64,000 nucleotides of DNA from Hyphomicrobiales bacterium (lineage in GTDB: Bacteria > Pseudomonadota > Alphaproteobacteria > Rhizobiales > Rhizobiaceae), in contig UCHD01000001.1 of NCBI GenBank assembly GCA_900472175.1, forward strand, positions 62,001 through 126,000. The letters are read 5' to 3'. The translations under genes and the position numbers were made by a program. This document shows positions 18,133 through 26,242 of the stretch, piece by piece. Under the pieces are notes generated by a model, which saw only the letters and a list, made by a program, of their open reading frames with translations, was not told the DNA's origin and did not search any database. Each line of letters begins with the position of its first letter. The first letter of the stretch is position 1.

Positions 18133-19026
18133 ATGGCTGTCGCTGAAATCAAAACTACCAAGCCGCAGACCGGCTTTGCCGAATTCTGGTTCTATTTCTC
18201 GCGCAACAAGGGCGCGGTGATGGGGCTTGCAATCTTCCTGATCATCCTGTTCGTTGCGGTCTTTGCGGCCTTCGTTGCGCCCCATAGCCCAAGCATCCAG
18301 AACCGTGATGTGCTCCTGTTGCCTCCGGGCTGGACGCAGGGCGGGCAGTGGACCTATCTGCTCGGAACTGATGCCGTGGGACGCGATATCCTGTCCCGTC
18401 TGATCTACGGTGCCCGTTTCTCGCTGTTCATCGGCCTTGTGGTCGTGACGCTTTCGGTCATTTCCGGCGTTCTCGTCGGCCTGGTCGCCGGCTATTTCCG
18501 TGGCCGCACGGATACGATCATCATGCGCGTCATGGATATCATCCTGGCCTTTCCGTCGCTGCTTCTGGCTCTCGTGCTGGTCGCCGTTCTTGGACCGGGC
18601 CTTGTCAACGCGATGATTGCGATCTCGCTGGTCAACCTGCCGCATTTCGTGCGGCTGACGCGCGCTGCCGTCATGTCTGAGCGCACGAAAGACTATGTCA
18701 TCGCGTCCAGGGTTGCCGGTGCCGGCACCCTGCGCCTGATGTTCCTGACCATCCTGCCCAACTGCCTCGCACCGCTGATCGTCCAGGCAACGCTCGCCTT
18801 CTCGGCGGCGATCCTCGATGCGGCGGCACTTGGCTTCCTCGGGATGGGCGCTCAACCGCCGACACCGGAATGGGGTACGATGCTGGCCGAAGCCCGCGAG
18901 TTCATCCAGCGCGCCTGGTGGGTCGTCACCTTCCCCGGCCTTGCCATTCTCGTCACCGTCATTGCCATCAATCTGATGGGCGACGGCCTGCGCGATGCGC
19001 TTGATCCCAAGTTGAAGAGGTCATGA
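18133..19026 (+). CDS. dppC: Dipeptide ABC transporter permease
   Basis: A 297-residue permease, partner of DppB. The N-terminal segment after FYFSRNKGAVMGL, the conserved LGTDAVGRDILSRLIYGARF (about 76-95) and the EAA loop region SERTKDYVIASRVAGAG are those of DppC/OppC. The stop overlaps the dppD start by 4 bases (ATGA), indicating translational coupling. Confidence 0.93.
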   Translation: MAVAEIKTTKPQTGFAEFWFYFSRNKGAVMGLAIFLIILFVAVFAAFVAPHSPSIQNRDVLLLPPGWTQGGQWTYLLGTDAVGRDILSRLIYGARFSLFIGLVVVTLSVISGVLVGLVAGYFRGRTDTIIMRVMDIILAFPSLLLALVLVAVLGPGLVNAMIAISLVNLPHFVRLTRAAVMSERTKDYVIASRVAGAGTLRLMFLTILPNCLAPLIVQATLAFSAAILDAAALGFLGMGAQPPTPEWGTMLAEAREFIQRAWWVVTFPGLAILVTVIAINLMGDGLRDALDPKLKRS

Positions 19027-19880
19027 TGTCGCTTTTCGAAATCGAAAATCTCGTTGTCGAGTTCCAGACGGCCGCCGGTCCTTTCCGTGCCGTCGATGGC
19101 GTCTCGATGAAAGTCAATGCCGGCGAAGTGCTGGCGATCGTCGGCGAATCCGGCTCCGGCAAGTCGGTGTCGATGCTGGCTGCCATGGGCCTGTTGCCCT
19201 GGACGGCCAAGGTGACCGCCGACACGTTGCGGTTCAACGGCATCGATCTGCTCGGCCTGTCGCCGTCGGATCGGCGCAAGATCGTTGGCAAGGATATTGC
19301 CATGATTTTCCAGGAGCCGATTGCCAGTCTCAACCCGTGCTTCACGGTTGGGTTCCAGATCGAGGAAGTGCTGCGCATTCACCTGGGCCTCGACAAGAAA
19401 GCGCGCCGGGCGCGGGCCATCGAACTGTTCGATCTGGTCGGTATTCCCAACCCCGCCGAACGGCTGGGCCATTTCCCGCACCAGATGTCGGGCGGTCAGT
19501 GCCAGCGCGTGATGATCGCGATTGCGCTGTCATGCAATCCGAAACTGCTGATCGCTGACGAGCCGACCACGGCGCTCGACGTGACCATTCAGAAGCAGAT
19601 CCTCGATCTCCTGATGCGGCTGCAGGCCGAACATGGCATGGGCCTGATCATCATCACCCACAATATGGGTGTGGTGGCGGAAACCGCCGATCGCGTCATT
19701 GTCCAGTACAAGGGCCGCAAGATCGAGGAAGCCGACGTTCTGTCGCTGTTTGAATCTCCCAAGAGCGAGTACACGCGCGCGCTGTTGTCGGCCCTTCCGG
19801 ACAACGCCACCGGCGACCGGCTGCCGACGATCGCGGAATTCCTCAGCGACGACCAGATCTTTGCAGGAGCTGTTCGATGA
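19023..19880 (+). CDS. dppD: Dipeptide ABC transporter ATP-binding protein
   Basis: A 285-residue ABC ATPase: Walker A GESGSGKS near residue 40, Q-loop IFQEP, signature MSGGQCQR and Walker B LIADEPTTALD are present, with the oligopeptide-transporter C-terminal extension. The first base of the ABC signature region reads SGGQC rather than the more common SGGQR/M, which is tolerated in this family. It overlaps both neighbours by 4 bases and pairs with DppF to energise import. Confidence 0.92.
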   Translation: MMSLFEIENLVVEFQTAAGPFRAVDGVSMKVNAGEVLAIVGESGSGKSVSMLAAMGLLPWTAKVTADTLRFNGIDLLGLSPSDRRKIVGKDIAMIFQEPIASLNPCFTVGFQIEEVLRIHLGLDKKARRARAIELFDLVGIPNPAERLGHFPHQMSGGQCQRVMIAIALSCNPKLLIADEPTTALDVTIQKQILDLLMRLQAEHGMGLIIITHNMGVVAETADRVIVQYKGRKIEEADVLSLFESPKSEYTRALLSALPDNATGDRLPTIAEFLSDDQIFAGAVR

Positions 19881-20704
19881 CCCATGTTCTCGAAGCCAGA
19901 AACCTTACCCGCGATTATCACATCCCGGGTAGCCTTTTCAAAAAGGCCAGGACCGTTCATGCCGTCAAGGGCGTGAGCTTTTCAGTCGATCAGGGCAAGA
20001 CACTGGCCATTGTCGGCGAAAGCGGTTGCGGAAAGTCGACGCTTGCCCGTATCGTCACCATGATCGACCCGGCGACGTCGGGCGAGATGCTGATCGATGG
20101 TGCAAAGGTCGATATCGCCAAGGAGCGTCTGACGCCGGAGATGCGCCAGAAGGTGCAGATCGTGTTCCAGAACCCTTACGGCACCTTGAACCCGCGCAAG
20201 AAGATCGGCGAAATCCTCACCGAGCCGCTGATCATCAACACCAGCATGAAAGCAGACGACCGCCGCGACAAGGCCATGGCCATGTTGAAGAAGGTCGGGC
20301 TTGAAGAAAAGCATTACGGGCGCTATCCGCACATGTTCTCCGGCGGCCAGCGCCAGCGTGTGGCGATTGCCCGTGCGCTGATGCTCAACCCGCGGCTGCT
20401 GGTGCTGGACGAGCCGGTTTCGGCGCTCGACCTGTCGGTGCAGGCACAGGTTCTCAACCTGCTCGCCGATCTGCAGGACGAGTATCAGCTGACCTACGTT
20501 TTCATCAGCCACGACCTGTCGGTGGTGCGCTACATCGCCGATGACGTGATGGTGATGTATTACGGCGAGGCCGTGGAATACGGCAGCCGTGAAGAGGTCT
20601 TCAGCGATCCCAAGCACAATTACACCAGGACGCTGTTTGCCGCGACGCCACGCGCCGATGTCGACAGTATCAAGGCACGGCTTGCCCGCAAAAACGCGGC
20701 TTGA
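19877..20704 (+). CDS. dppF: Dipeptide ABC transporter ATP-binding protein
   Basis: A 275-residue ABC ATPase, second of the pair: Walker A GESGCGKS, Q-loop VFQNPYGTLNPR, signature FSGGQRQR and Walker B LVLDEPVSALD, with H-loop FISHD. Last gene of the operon; it starts inside the dppD stop (ATGA). No strong terminator is evident directly behind it; the next gene starts 117 bp on. Confidence 0.92.
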   Translation: MTHVLEARNLTRDYHIPGSLFKKARTVHAVKGVSFSVDQGKTLAIVGESGCGKSTLARIVTMIDPATSGEMLIDGAKVDIAKERLTPEMRQKVQIVFQNPYGTLNPRKKIGEILTEPLIINTSMKADDRRDKAMAMLKKVGLEEKHYGRYPHMFSGGQRQRVAIARALMLNPRLLVLDEPVSALDLSVQAQVLNLLADLQDEYQLTYVFISHDLSVVRYIADDVMVMYYGEAVEYGSREEVFSDPKHNYTRTLFAATPRADVDSIKARLARKNAA

Positions 20705-20821
20705 CGATCTTTGGGTGCTGCAATCGCGCGATGATGGTTCCACTGACCGGAAATCTGCGGTAAAGCGCCTGCGTTAAGACAATTCATATGCGGCCCGCCG
20801 CAACTTACGAGGAATATGAAG

Positions 20822-21166
20822 ATGGAAATCAAACGCTTCGAAACCGGTCCGCGCATGAGCCAGGCCGTTGTGCACAATGGTACCGTCTATCTCGCTGGCC
20901 AGGTTGGCGAGGCTGGCTCCGATGTGACCGAGCAGACGAAGCAGGCTCTCGCTTCGGTTGACCGCCTGCTGGCTGAAGCCGGCACCGACAAGTCCCGCAT
21001 CCTGTCGGCAACCATCTGGCTGGCCGACATGGTCGACTTCCCGAAGATGAACGCCGTCTGGGACGGCTGGGCATCGCAGGGCAACACGCCAGCCCGCGCG
21101 ACTGGCGAAGCCAAGCTCGCGACCCCGGAATACCTTGTCGAAGTCATCGTCATCGCCGCTCTCTAA
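20822..21166 (+). CDS. RidA/YjgF/Rid family protein
   Basis: A 114-residue Rid-family protein. The pattern VVHNGTVYLAGQVGEAGSDV, the ASVDRLLAEAGTDKSRIL helix and the C-terminal VEVIVIAAL are typical. RidA proper hydrolyses reactive enamines and imines using an Arg that should lie near position 100 in a PARATGEA-type setting; here PARATGEAKLA keeps that Arg (NTPARATG), so deaminase activity is plausible. GAGGA sits eight bases before the ATG at 20822; an ATG six bases earlier is too close to it. A strong terminator follows. Confidence 0.85.
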   Translation: MEIKRFETGPRMSQAVVHNGTVYLAGQVGEAGSDVTEQTKQALASVDRLLAEAGTDKSRILSATIWLADMVDFPKMNAVWDGWASQGNTPARATGEAKLATPEYLVEVIVIAAL

Positions 21167-21183
21167 GAGCAGCCATTGATCTG

Positions 21184-21222
21184 AAAAAAGCCGGCGTCCT
21201 GTTCAGGGACGCCGGCTTTTTT
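21184..21222. terminator. Rho-independent terminator after the RidA-family gene
   Basis: Near-perfect 16-bp stem (AAAAAAGCCGGCGTCC and its complement) with a six-base loop and T-run. Confidence 0.9.
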
Positions 21223-21387
21223 GTGTCCTGTCGTCAGTCTCTCTTGCGGGCCGTGTCTGTTTCGCCGCCGGCGGGCTGGACGGACGCGTTAAAACTCGTG
21301 GCTGGCCGTAACCATCGAACCCGCCAGACGGATGATAGCCAAGCGGGATCTACCTCCAATGTTTCGGTCGAATCAACGCAAGGATAT

Positions 21388-21412
21388 GGAACCATTCGGC
21401 GGGGCCAGCGTT
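21388..21412 (+). promoter_or_regulatory. Sigma-EcfG (RpoE2)-type promoter
   Basis: Perfect GGAAC (21388) - 16 bases - CGTT (21409), 48 bases before the small membrane protein at 21460. One of nine perfect matches clustered around the PhyR/NepR genes. Confidence 0.8.
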
Positions 21413-21459
21413 AAAGTCGGTATTCCAAGGGAATGCTCTCCAACATGAAGGAATGTGCC

Positions 21460-21630
21460 ATGCTGTACTGGTTGCCAAGGCTATGCTTGTTCCTGCTCGC
21501 TATCGCGGTTGTGGGCCTGGGTTTGCTGTCCGCCACGTCGGAAGACATTGCCAACACGTTGATCGTCGTGATCCTGGGCCTCGGTCTGTTTTCACTGACG
21601 CTGCATGTTTTTCCTCCGGAACGCTACTGA
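21460..21630 (+). CDS. Small two-segment membrane protein, probably stress-induced
   Basis: A 56-residue protein consisting of two hydrophobic stretches (LPRLCLFLLAIAVVGLGLL and NTLIVVILGLGLFSLTL) and a short polar tail, HVFPPERY. AAGGA lies seven bases before the ATG at 21460; an ATG nine codons upstream has no ribosome site. I do not recognise the family. What makes it credible is the perfect stress-type promoter placed at the right distance, like those before the DUF3309 and DUF1328 genes in this region. Confidence 0.6.
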   Translation: MLYWLPRLCLFLLAIAVVGLGLLSATSEDIANTLIVVILGLGLFSLTLHVFPPERY

Positions 21631-21804
21631 CGCGGCTTTCCGCGTTTCCCAGCAAACGTCATAGGCGCACGGCGTGAGCCTGCCCGAAATACTTGCAATC
21701 GGCAAACGGTGGCCGTCGTTCTGCTGCCTGTACCTTCGCGGGGGTGATATTCCCCATCCAGCGCCGGGGCGGCTAGCTGCGGCGCCTTGGTACGCCTGCG
21801 GCGA

Positions 21805-21829
21805 CGGAACTTTTCACAAGCAAGCGCGT
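21805..21829 (+). promoter_or_regulatory. Sigma-EcfG (RpoE2)-type promoter followed by a terminator
   Basis: Perfect GGAAC (21805) - 16 bases - CGTT (21826). Transcription should start near 21836, only a few bases before an intrinsic terminator hairpin and about 105 bases before the AI-2E-family transporter start. Confidence 0.75.
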
Positions 21830-21842
21830 TAACCGCCGCTAC

Positions 21843-21873
21843 ACACCGGTGCTGCCTCTGCACCGGTGTTTTT
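21843..21873 (+). terminator. Intrinsic terminator/attenuator in the leader of the AI-2E-family gene
   Basis: Perfect ten-base-pair stem ACACCGGTGC / GCACCGGTGT with loop TGCCTCT and five T. It lies immediately downstream of a stress-type promoter, so it would stop most transcripts after about 35-40 nt unless overcome. Confidence 0.8.
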
Positions 21874-21940
21874 CGCATATTGATCTTATTCGTTCGCCTG
21901 GTTGCCTGCATACCGGGCAAGGCACATGGAGAGCCGCAAA

Positions 21941-23068
21941 ATGGGTGCTGCCTTGACGGGGAGTGGAGTTTTCAGAAAACGAAAGCTGGCGGAACTGGAG
22001 GCACAGGTAGCTGCGGCGGACATTCCGGAAACGTCGCCGAAAACCGGGCTTGATCTGGTGGTCGCCTGGAGCATCGTCGGCACCTTCATCATCTTTGCGT
22101 CGGCCGTGATCTACATGATGGAATCGATCCTGATGCCGGTCACGCTTGCCATCGTGATCGGCATGGTGCTGGGCCTGGCTGCGGACCGGTTGGCACATTT
22201 CGGATTGCCACCGGCGCTGGGTGGACTGCTGTTGGCACTGATTTTCGTTGTCGGCCTGTTTTTCCTGATCAATGCACTGATCGAGCCTCTGACCTCGCTC
22301 GCCGGTCAGGCTCCAGGCATGCTCGAGCGGGCGATCGAGCGTGTGCTGCCCTATCTGCAAAGGTTCGAATGGGCGAAGGTGGCGATCGCCGGGACGGACG
22401 AAAAAGCCGTGACCGATGTTGCCATCCAGAATGCCGGTGCGATGCTCGGGCTGGTCGCCGCGGGTGTGACGCCAGCCTTCATCCAGACGATGATCTTTCT
22501 GGCGGCGCTCGGCCTTTTTCTTGTCGGACGCGGGCATCTGCGCAAGACCATCATCCTTGCCTTTGCCGCCCGTGACCGCCGGCTTGCCGCGATCCGCATC
22601 ATGAACGCCACGGAAAATATGCTCGGGTTCTATTTCTCCACCGCGAGCCTGATCTATCTCGTTCTTGGCGCGATTACCGCAGCGATTGCCTTTGTCGGCG
22701 GGCTGACAATGGCCCCTCTCTGGGGACTGTTCGCCTTCGTTTCGAGCTTTATTCCATATCTCGGCGTTACCGTGATGACGGTGGCGCTTCTCTGTGCCGG
22801 ATTGATGACCCATGATGCCATGTTGCTGGCGCTCGCCCCCGCCGCCGCGTTCTTTATCCTGCATCTGGTAATGGAAAACCTGGTCACGCCGGCCATCCTT
22901 GGCCACCGGCTGGAAATCAACCCGTTCCTGATCTTCCTGGCGATCATCTTCTGGACCTGGATGTGGGGTGCCGTCGGCGCCATGCTCGCCATGCCGCTGT
23001 CGCTGATCGCCATGACGATCTTCAACGAGGTCCGCACCCAACCGCCAGAACGGCAATTGCCGGGATAA
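21941..23068 (+). CDS. AI-2E (PerM/TqsA) family transporter
   Basis: A 375-residue integral membrane protein with the eight-segment layout of the family: paired N-terminal segments (VAWSIVGTFIIFASAVIYMM, then VTLAIVIGMVLGL), a soluble stretch (about 125-185), and the conserved C-terminal half with FVSSFIPYLGV and VMENLVTPAILGHRLEINPF. Family members export small molecules or act as Na+/H+ antiporters; autoinducer-2 export is shown for only a few. GGAG lies nine bases before this ATG; ATG and TTG codons further up are alternatives. Its leader has a stress-type promoter and attenuator-like hairpin. Confidence 0.85.
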   Translation: MGAALTGSGVFRKRKLAELEAQVAAADIPETSPKTGLDLVVAWSIVGTFIIFASAVIYMMESILMPVTLAIVIGMVLGLAADRLAHFGLPPALGGLLLALIFVVGLFFLINALIEPLTSLAGQAPGMLERAIERVLPYLQRFEWAKVAIAGTDEKAVTDVAIQNAGAMLGLVAAGVTPAFIQTMIFLAALGLFLVGRGHLRKTIILAFAARDRRLAAIRIMNATENMLGFYFSTASLIYLVLGAITAAIAFVGGLTMAPLWGLFAFVSSFIPYLGVTVMTVALLCAGLMTHDAMLLALAPAAAFFILHLVMENLVTPAILGHRLEINPFLIFLAIIFWTWMWGAVGAMLAMPLSLIAMTIFNEVRTQPPERQLPG

Positions 23069-23107
23069 GCGGTATCATTCCTGTTTGCGGCCATTGAAAG
23101 AAAATGT

Positions 23108-24358
23108 ATGCCCCCAATGCTTGAACCCTCCAGCACGGCGCAGGCCGATCTCCATGGCGGGCGGTCGCCTTGGGGAGGCGATGGTCTATACCGGCCCCGC
23201 GTTGCGCCTCTCTCCCAAAGTCTGAAGACGGACGTGCTCGTCGTTGGCGGCGGCATCACCGGATCGCTTGCCGCCCAGCATCTGGCGGCACGCGGCGTGG
23301 ATGTCACCGTGGTCGACCGGGAGCAACCTGGTCTCGGCAGTACGGCTGCCAGCACGGCGATGCTGCAATGGGAAATCGACTGCACGCTGGGAGAATTGAC
23401 CGGGTTTTATGGTTTCGACCGGGCGGCCCAGCTTTACCGGCACAGTGTCGCGGCAGTGCAGGGACTTGCCGGTCTGGTCGAGGGGCTGGGTGTTGATTGC
23501 GCCTTCCGGCCGCGTTCGACGCTCTATATCTCAGCTGGAGAGGCTGGTCCTTCCGCTCTGCGCGACGAACATCTATTGCGCTTGCGCGCGGGGCTGCCCG
23601 GGCTCCTGCTTGATCATGCAGACCTTCTGTCCCGCTTCGGTATCGATCGTGCCGCGGCCATTCTCTCGCCAGGCTCTGCCGATGCCGATCCGCTTCTGCT
23701 GTCGTGGGGATTGTTGCGGAATGCCCAAGCCCGGGGTGCGCGGCTGATTGATGCGATGGTGACTGCCTATCATGATGCACCGGGCTCGGTAACCGTCGAG
23801 ACAGACGGCTTATTCGTCATCGAGGCGCGGCACGTCATCCTGGCCACGGGCTATGTCATGCCGGATTTCGTCCGGAGCGAAATCCATCGGACGGCGTCGA
23901 GCTGGGCGATTGCAACGGTGCCGCAACAACGAGGCACGCTCTGGCCCGGCGACGAACTGATCTGGGAGGCTTCGCAAACTTACAATTATGCCCGCACGAC
24001 GGTGGACGGGCGCATCATCATCGGCGGGGAGGACGACGATACGGTCGACCCGGCATTGCGCGATGAAAAAATGCCGGCAAAGTCGGCGAAGCTTGCAGAC
24101 AGCCTCACGACGCTTTGGCCGGCGGCCGATCCCATCATCGATTTTTCCTGGTCCGGCGCGTTTGGCGAGACCGATGATGGCCTGCCGCTGATTGGTCCTG
24201 TCCCGGGCATGCCGCGCATTCTCGCCGCCTATGGGTATGGCGGCAATGGCATCACCTTCAGTTTCATGGCGTCGCGCATTCTGGCCGAGCTGTGTGCCGG
24301 TCACCGCGAAGGCTGGTTCGATACCTTTGCAATCGACCGGCCTTCGCCTGCGGATTGA
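23108..24358 (+). CDS. FAD-dependent oxidoreductase (DAO family)
   Basis: A 416-residue flavoprotein. The dinucleotide-binding fold is at about 41-70 (TDVLVVGGGITGSLAAQHLA, then VVDRE), the second FAD contact is in VILATGYVMP, and the C-terminal GLPLIGPVPGMP and YGYGGNGITFS match the glycine-oxidase/DAO fold. No signal peptide is present. It resembles the many uncharacterised DAO proteins; the amine or amino-acid substrate cannot be read off. It follows the AI-2E-family gene by 39 bp and converges on phyR, with only 3 bp between the two stops. Confidence 0.8.
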   Translation: MPPMLEPSSTAQADLHGGRSPWGGDGLYRPRVAPLSQSLKTDVLVVGGGITGSLAAQHLAARGVDVTVVDREQPGLGSTAASTAMLQWEIDCTLGELTGFYGFDRAAQLYRHSVAAVQGLAGLVEGLGVDCAFRPRSTLYISAGEAGPSALRDEHLLRLRAGLPGLLLDHADLLSRFGIDRAAAILSPGSADADPLLLSWGLLRNAQARGARLIDAMVTAYHDAPGSVTVETDGLFVIEARHVILATGYVMPDFVRSEIHRTASSWAIATVPQQRGTLWPGDELIWEASQTYNYARTTVDGRIIIGGEDDDTVDPALRDEKMPAKSAKLADSLTTLWPAADPIIDFSWSGAFGETDDGLPLIGPVPGMPRILAAYGYGGNGITFSFMASRILAELCAGHREGWFDTFAIDRPSPAD

Positions 24359-24361
24359 GAG

Positions 24362-25159
24362 TCAATGCTTGTGGGCGCGCGCGTTCTCGTTGAAGAACAG
24401 TGCCTGGCTGATCAAGGCCTTGACCATTTCCGGATTGAACGGCTTGGTCACCAGAAACGCCGGCTCCGGCTTGGTCCCGGTGAGAAGGCGCTCCGGGAAG
24501 GCCGTGATGAAGATCACCGGGATCGTCGCGCTTTTCAGGATCTCGTTGACTGCGTCGATGCCGGAGCTGCCGTCGGCGAGCTGGATGTCGGCCAGGATCA
24601 TCTTCGGTGCGGTCTTTTCGAACAGCGTGATGGCTTCGCCGTATGTTCTCGCCACGCCTGCAACCTGATGGCCAAGACTGGTCACCATGTCTTCGATATC
24701 CATGGCAATCAGCGGCTCGTCTTCGATGATCAGGATTTCAGTGGCGACCTGCCTGGAGATATCCTCGGACGCTTGGCGCAGCAGGCTGGTAGTTTCCGCA
24801 TCCGTGACGCCAAGGATCTGCGCCGTTTCCCCCGGGGAAAAACCTTCGACGGACACTAGCAGGAAGGCCTTGCGGGCGGCGGGCGAGATCACGGAAAGAT
24901 TGGCCGCGGCGCGCGCCTCCCAGCCGAACGGCGACGCTGTTTCCGGCAGGTCGATCGTCAGCGTGTCAAACAAAGCGCAGAACAGCTTGTACAGATTGAC
25001 CCGGTCGTTGGCCCCTTGAGGGAATAGCGTGATGTCGGCGATCAGGGCTTCCAGGACGGCTGCGACATACGCATCGCCTGACGCTTGCGATCCCGTCACG
25101 GCACGGGAAAAGCGTCGCAGATAGGGAAGATGAGCTGCGATCCGCATGGAAAGTGACAT
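24362..25159 (-). CDS. phyR: PhyR-type response regulator of the general stress response
   Basis: A 265-residue protein with the diagnostic order: an ECF-sigma-like domain first (about 1-130, including FSPGETAQILGVTDAETTSL of the sigma-4-like part) and a receiver second (EILIIEDEPLIAMDI, phosphoacceptor D191 in ILADIQLADG, FITAFPERLL, TKPF). When phosphorylated, PhyR's sigma-like part binds NepR and frees sigma-EcfG. S. meliloti has two such genes (rsiB1, rsiB2); the location recalls rsiB2. AAGGAAG lies before the ATG. It is divergent from nepR. Confidence 0.92.
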   Translation of the reverse strand: MSLSMRIAAHLPYLRRFSRAVTGSQASGDAYVAAVLEALIADITLFPQGANDRVNLYKLFCALFDTLTIDLPETASPFGWEARAAANLSVISPAARKAFLLVSVEGFSPGETAQILGVTDAETTSLLRQASEDISRQVATEILIIEDEPLIAMDIEDMVTSLGHQVAGVARTYGEAITLFEKTAPKMILADIQLADGSSGIDAVNEILKSATIPVIFITAFPERLLTGTKPEPAFLVTKPFNPEMVKALISQALFFNENARAHKH

Positions 25160-25407
25160 TTATGACTTCCTTCAGTATGATGGCGCCGATATTTGCCGGT
25201 GCCAGATGCTATTGCGTAACCAGATATGGCATTGGTTTGAACACGTTTTGTGGTTTATGGGAAGTTTTCAGCTGTCCGAATTGCGCGCCTGTTGAAAGGA
25301 ACGCGTAGAGATTCGGAATATGGCAACGTTTTTGATGTACCAAATGGGATGCGTGGAAGCGGCGCAGCGTGGCGATTGCCGATACGGATTCAGGAGTGAG
25401 ACTGTCT

Positions 25408-25608
25408 ATGGTTGACTTACCGGAAAATCAGCGGCGCCCCGGTACGGCCGGTAGGACAGGCGCGCGGAACACCGATACCCACACCCAGATCGCTTCAAAG
25501 TTGAAAGCTCTTTATAGCGCCGTCGAGCAGGAACCGATCCCGGATATGTTTCTGGATCTCCTCGAAAAACTCGACAAGGCCGAGCATCTGGGAAAATCGC
25601 GCACCTGA
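25408..25608 (+). CDS. nepR: NepR-type anti-sigma factor
   Basis: A 66-residue protein with the NepR core at 28-59: helix IASKLKALYSAVEQEPIP, then the MFLDLLEKLDKAE helix. NepR sequesters sigma-EcfG and is itself captured by phosphorylated PhyR, whose gene is divergent from this one. Usually nepR is followed by an ecfG gene; here it is followed by a terminator, so this is a second, sigma-less set like S. meliloti rsiA2. The ATG at 25408 has GGAG 12 bases upstream; the frame is open 13 codons earlier without a ribosome site. Confidence 0.88.
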   Translation: MVDLPENQRRPGTAGRTGARNTDTHTQIASKLKALYSAVEQEPIPDMFLDLLEKLDKAEHLGKSRT

Positions 25609-25661
25609 TAGTGATGGCCGCGGCCCGGGCAATTTCCCCAATCATTCCTATGCAGACGTGA

Positions 25662-25683
25662 AAAACGGGCCGAAGCCCGTTTT
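25662..25683. terminator. Bidirectional terminator between nepR and a lipoprotein gene
   Basis: Perfect nine-base-pair stem AAAACGGGC / GCCCGTTTT with a CGAA tetraloop between two converging genes. Confidence 0.85.
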
Positions 25684-25708
25684 CCGTTCTGAATGCGTTG
25701 CTCTGCGA

Positions 25709-25957
25709 TCAGCAGGATGCGGTGTAGCGGCGGCCATAGCGATCGCGGTAAACGCAGCGGCCCGGTTCGTTGGCATTGCCAATCAAGGCGCCAGCCACGC
25801 CACCGACAGCAGCGCCGACTGCAGCGCCACGGACATTGCCTGTCGCTACCCCACCGATGATGGCACCCGACGCGGCGCCGATACCGGCCCCTTTTTCGGT
25901 CTGCGTGCAAGCGGCAAGCGGAAGAATGAGCGCTGCGGCAAGGAGAATTTTTTTCAT
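25709..25957 (-). CDS. Small glycine-zipper lipoprotein
   Basis: An 82-residue precursor. MKKILLAAALILPLAACTQT is a lipoprotein signal with lipobox LAAC (Cys17). The mature part is an extended glycine zipper (GAGIGAASGAIIGGVATGNV, then AAVGAAVGGVAGALIGN) ending in CVYRDRYGRRYTASC. Glycine-zipper lipoproteins of this kind are envelope-associated and often stress-induced. It lies 54 bp behind the DUF3309 gene on the same strand, so the perfect sigma-EcfG-type promoter before that gene probably serves both. Confidence 0.8.
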   Translation of the reverse strand: MKKILLAAALILPLAACTQTEKGAGIGAASGAIIGGVATGNVRGAAVGAAVGGVAGALIGNANEPGRCVYRDRYGRRYTASC

Positions 25958-26011
25958 GACTGGTTCCTTTTCAAGGGCTTGGATGGACGTAGGGCAAAGC
26001 GGAGTGGCTGA

Positions 26012-26167
26012 TCAGATGCGGCCCATCAGCACGAGGATGAGGAGAATGACGACGACCAAGCCGAGACCGCCTGAAGGTCCATAGCCCCAATTGCGGCTGT
26101 GGCCCCAACTCGGCAGCGCGCCGATCAGCAAGAGCACCAAGACAATCAGGAGAATTGTACCGAGCAT
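26012..26167 (-). CDS. DUF3309-family small membrane protein
   Basis: A 51-residue protein that I translated from the minus strand: MLGTILLIVLVLLLIGALPS, then WGHSRNWGYGPSGGLGLVVV and a second hydrophobic run to MGRI. The central SWGHSRNWGYGPSGG is the DUF3309 hallmark. Function unknown; members are common in stress regulons of alphaproteobacteria. GAGGAAATAAC precedes the ATG, and a perfect sigma-EcfG-type promoter sits 51 bp upstream of it. Confidence 0.85.
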   Translation of the reverse strand: MLGTILLIVLVLLLIGALPSWGHSRNWGYGPSGGLGLVVVILLILVLMGRI

Positions 26168-26217
26168 GTTATTTCCTCTTCGGGTTCAGGCCATGCGAGG
26201 CATGGGTCTGTTGCGGT

Positions 26218-26242
26218 AACGTGGCTCACGCGAATTTGTTCC
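26218..26242 (-). promoter_or_regulatory. Sigma-EcfG (RpoE2)-type promoter
   Basis: On the minus strand GGAAC (26242-26238) - 16 bases - CGTT (26221-26218), reading toward the DUF3309 gene. The -35 element lies inside the end of the upstream hydrolase gene. Confidence 0.8.

Noticed and set aside
25298..25330. GGAAC and CGTT before nepR as a sigma-EcfG promoter
   Set aside because: The spacer is 24 bases; all other matches have 16 or 17, so it is probably not functional.
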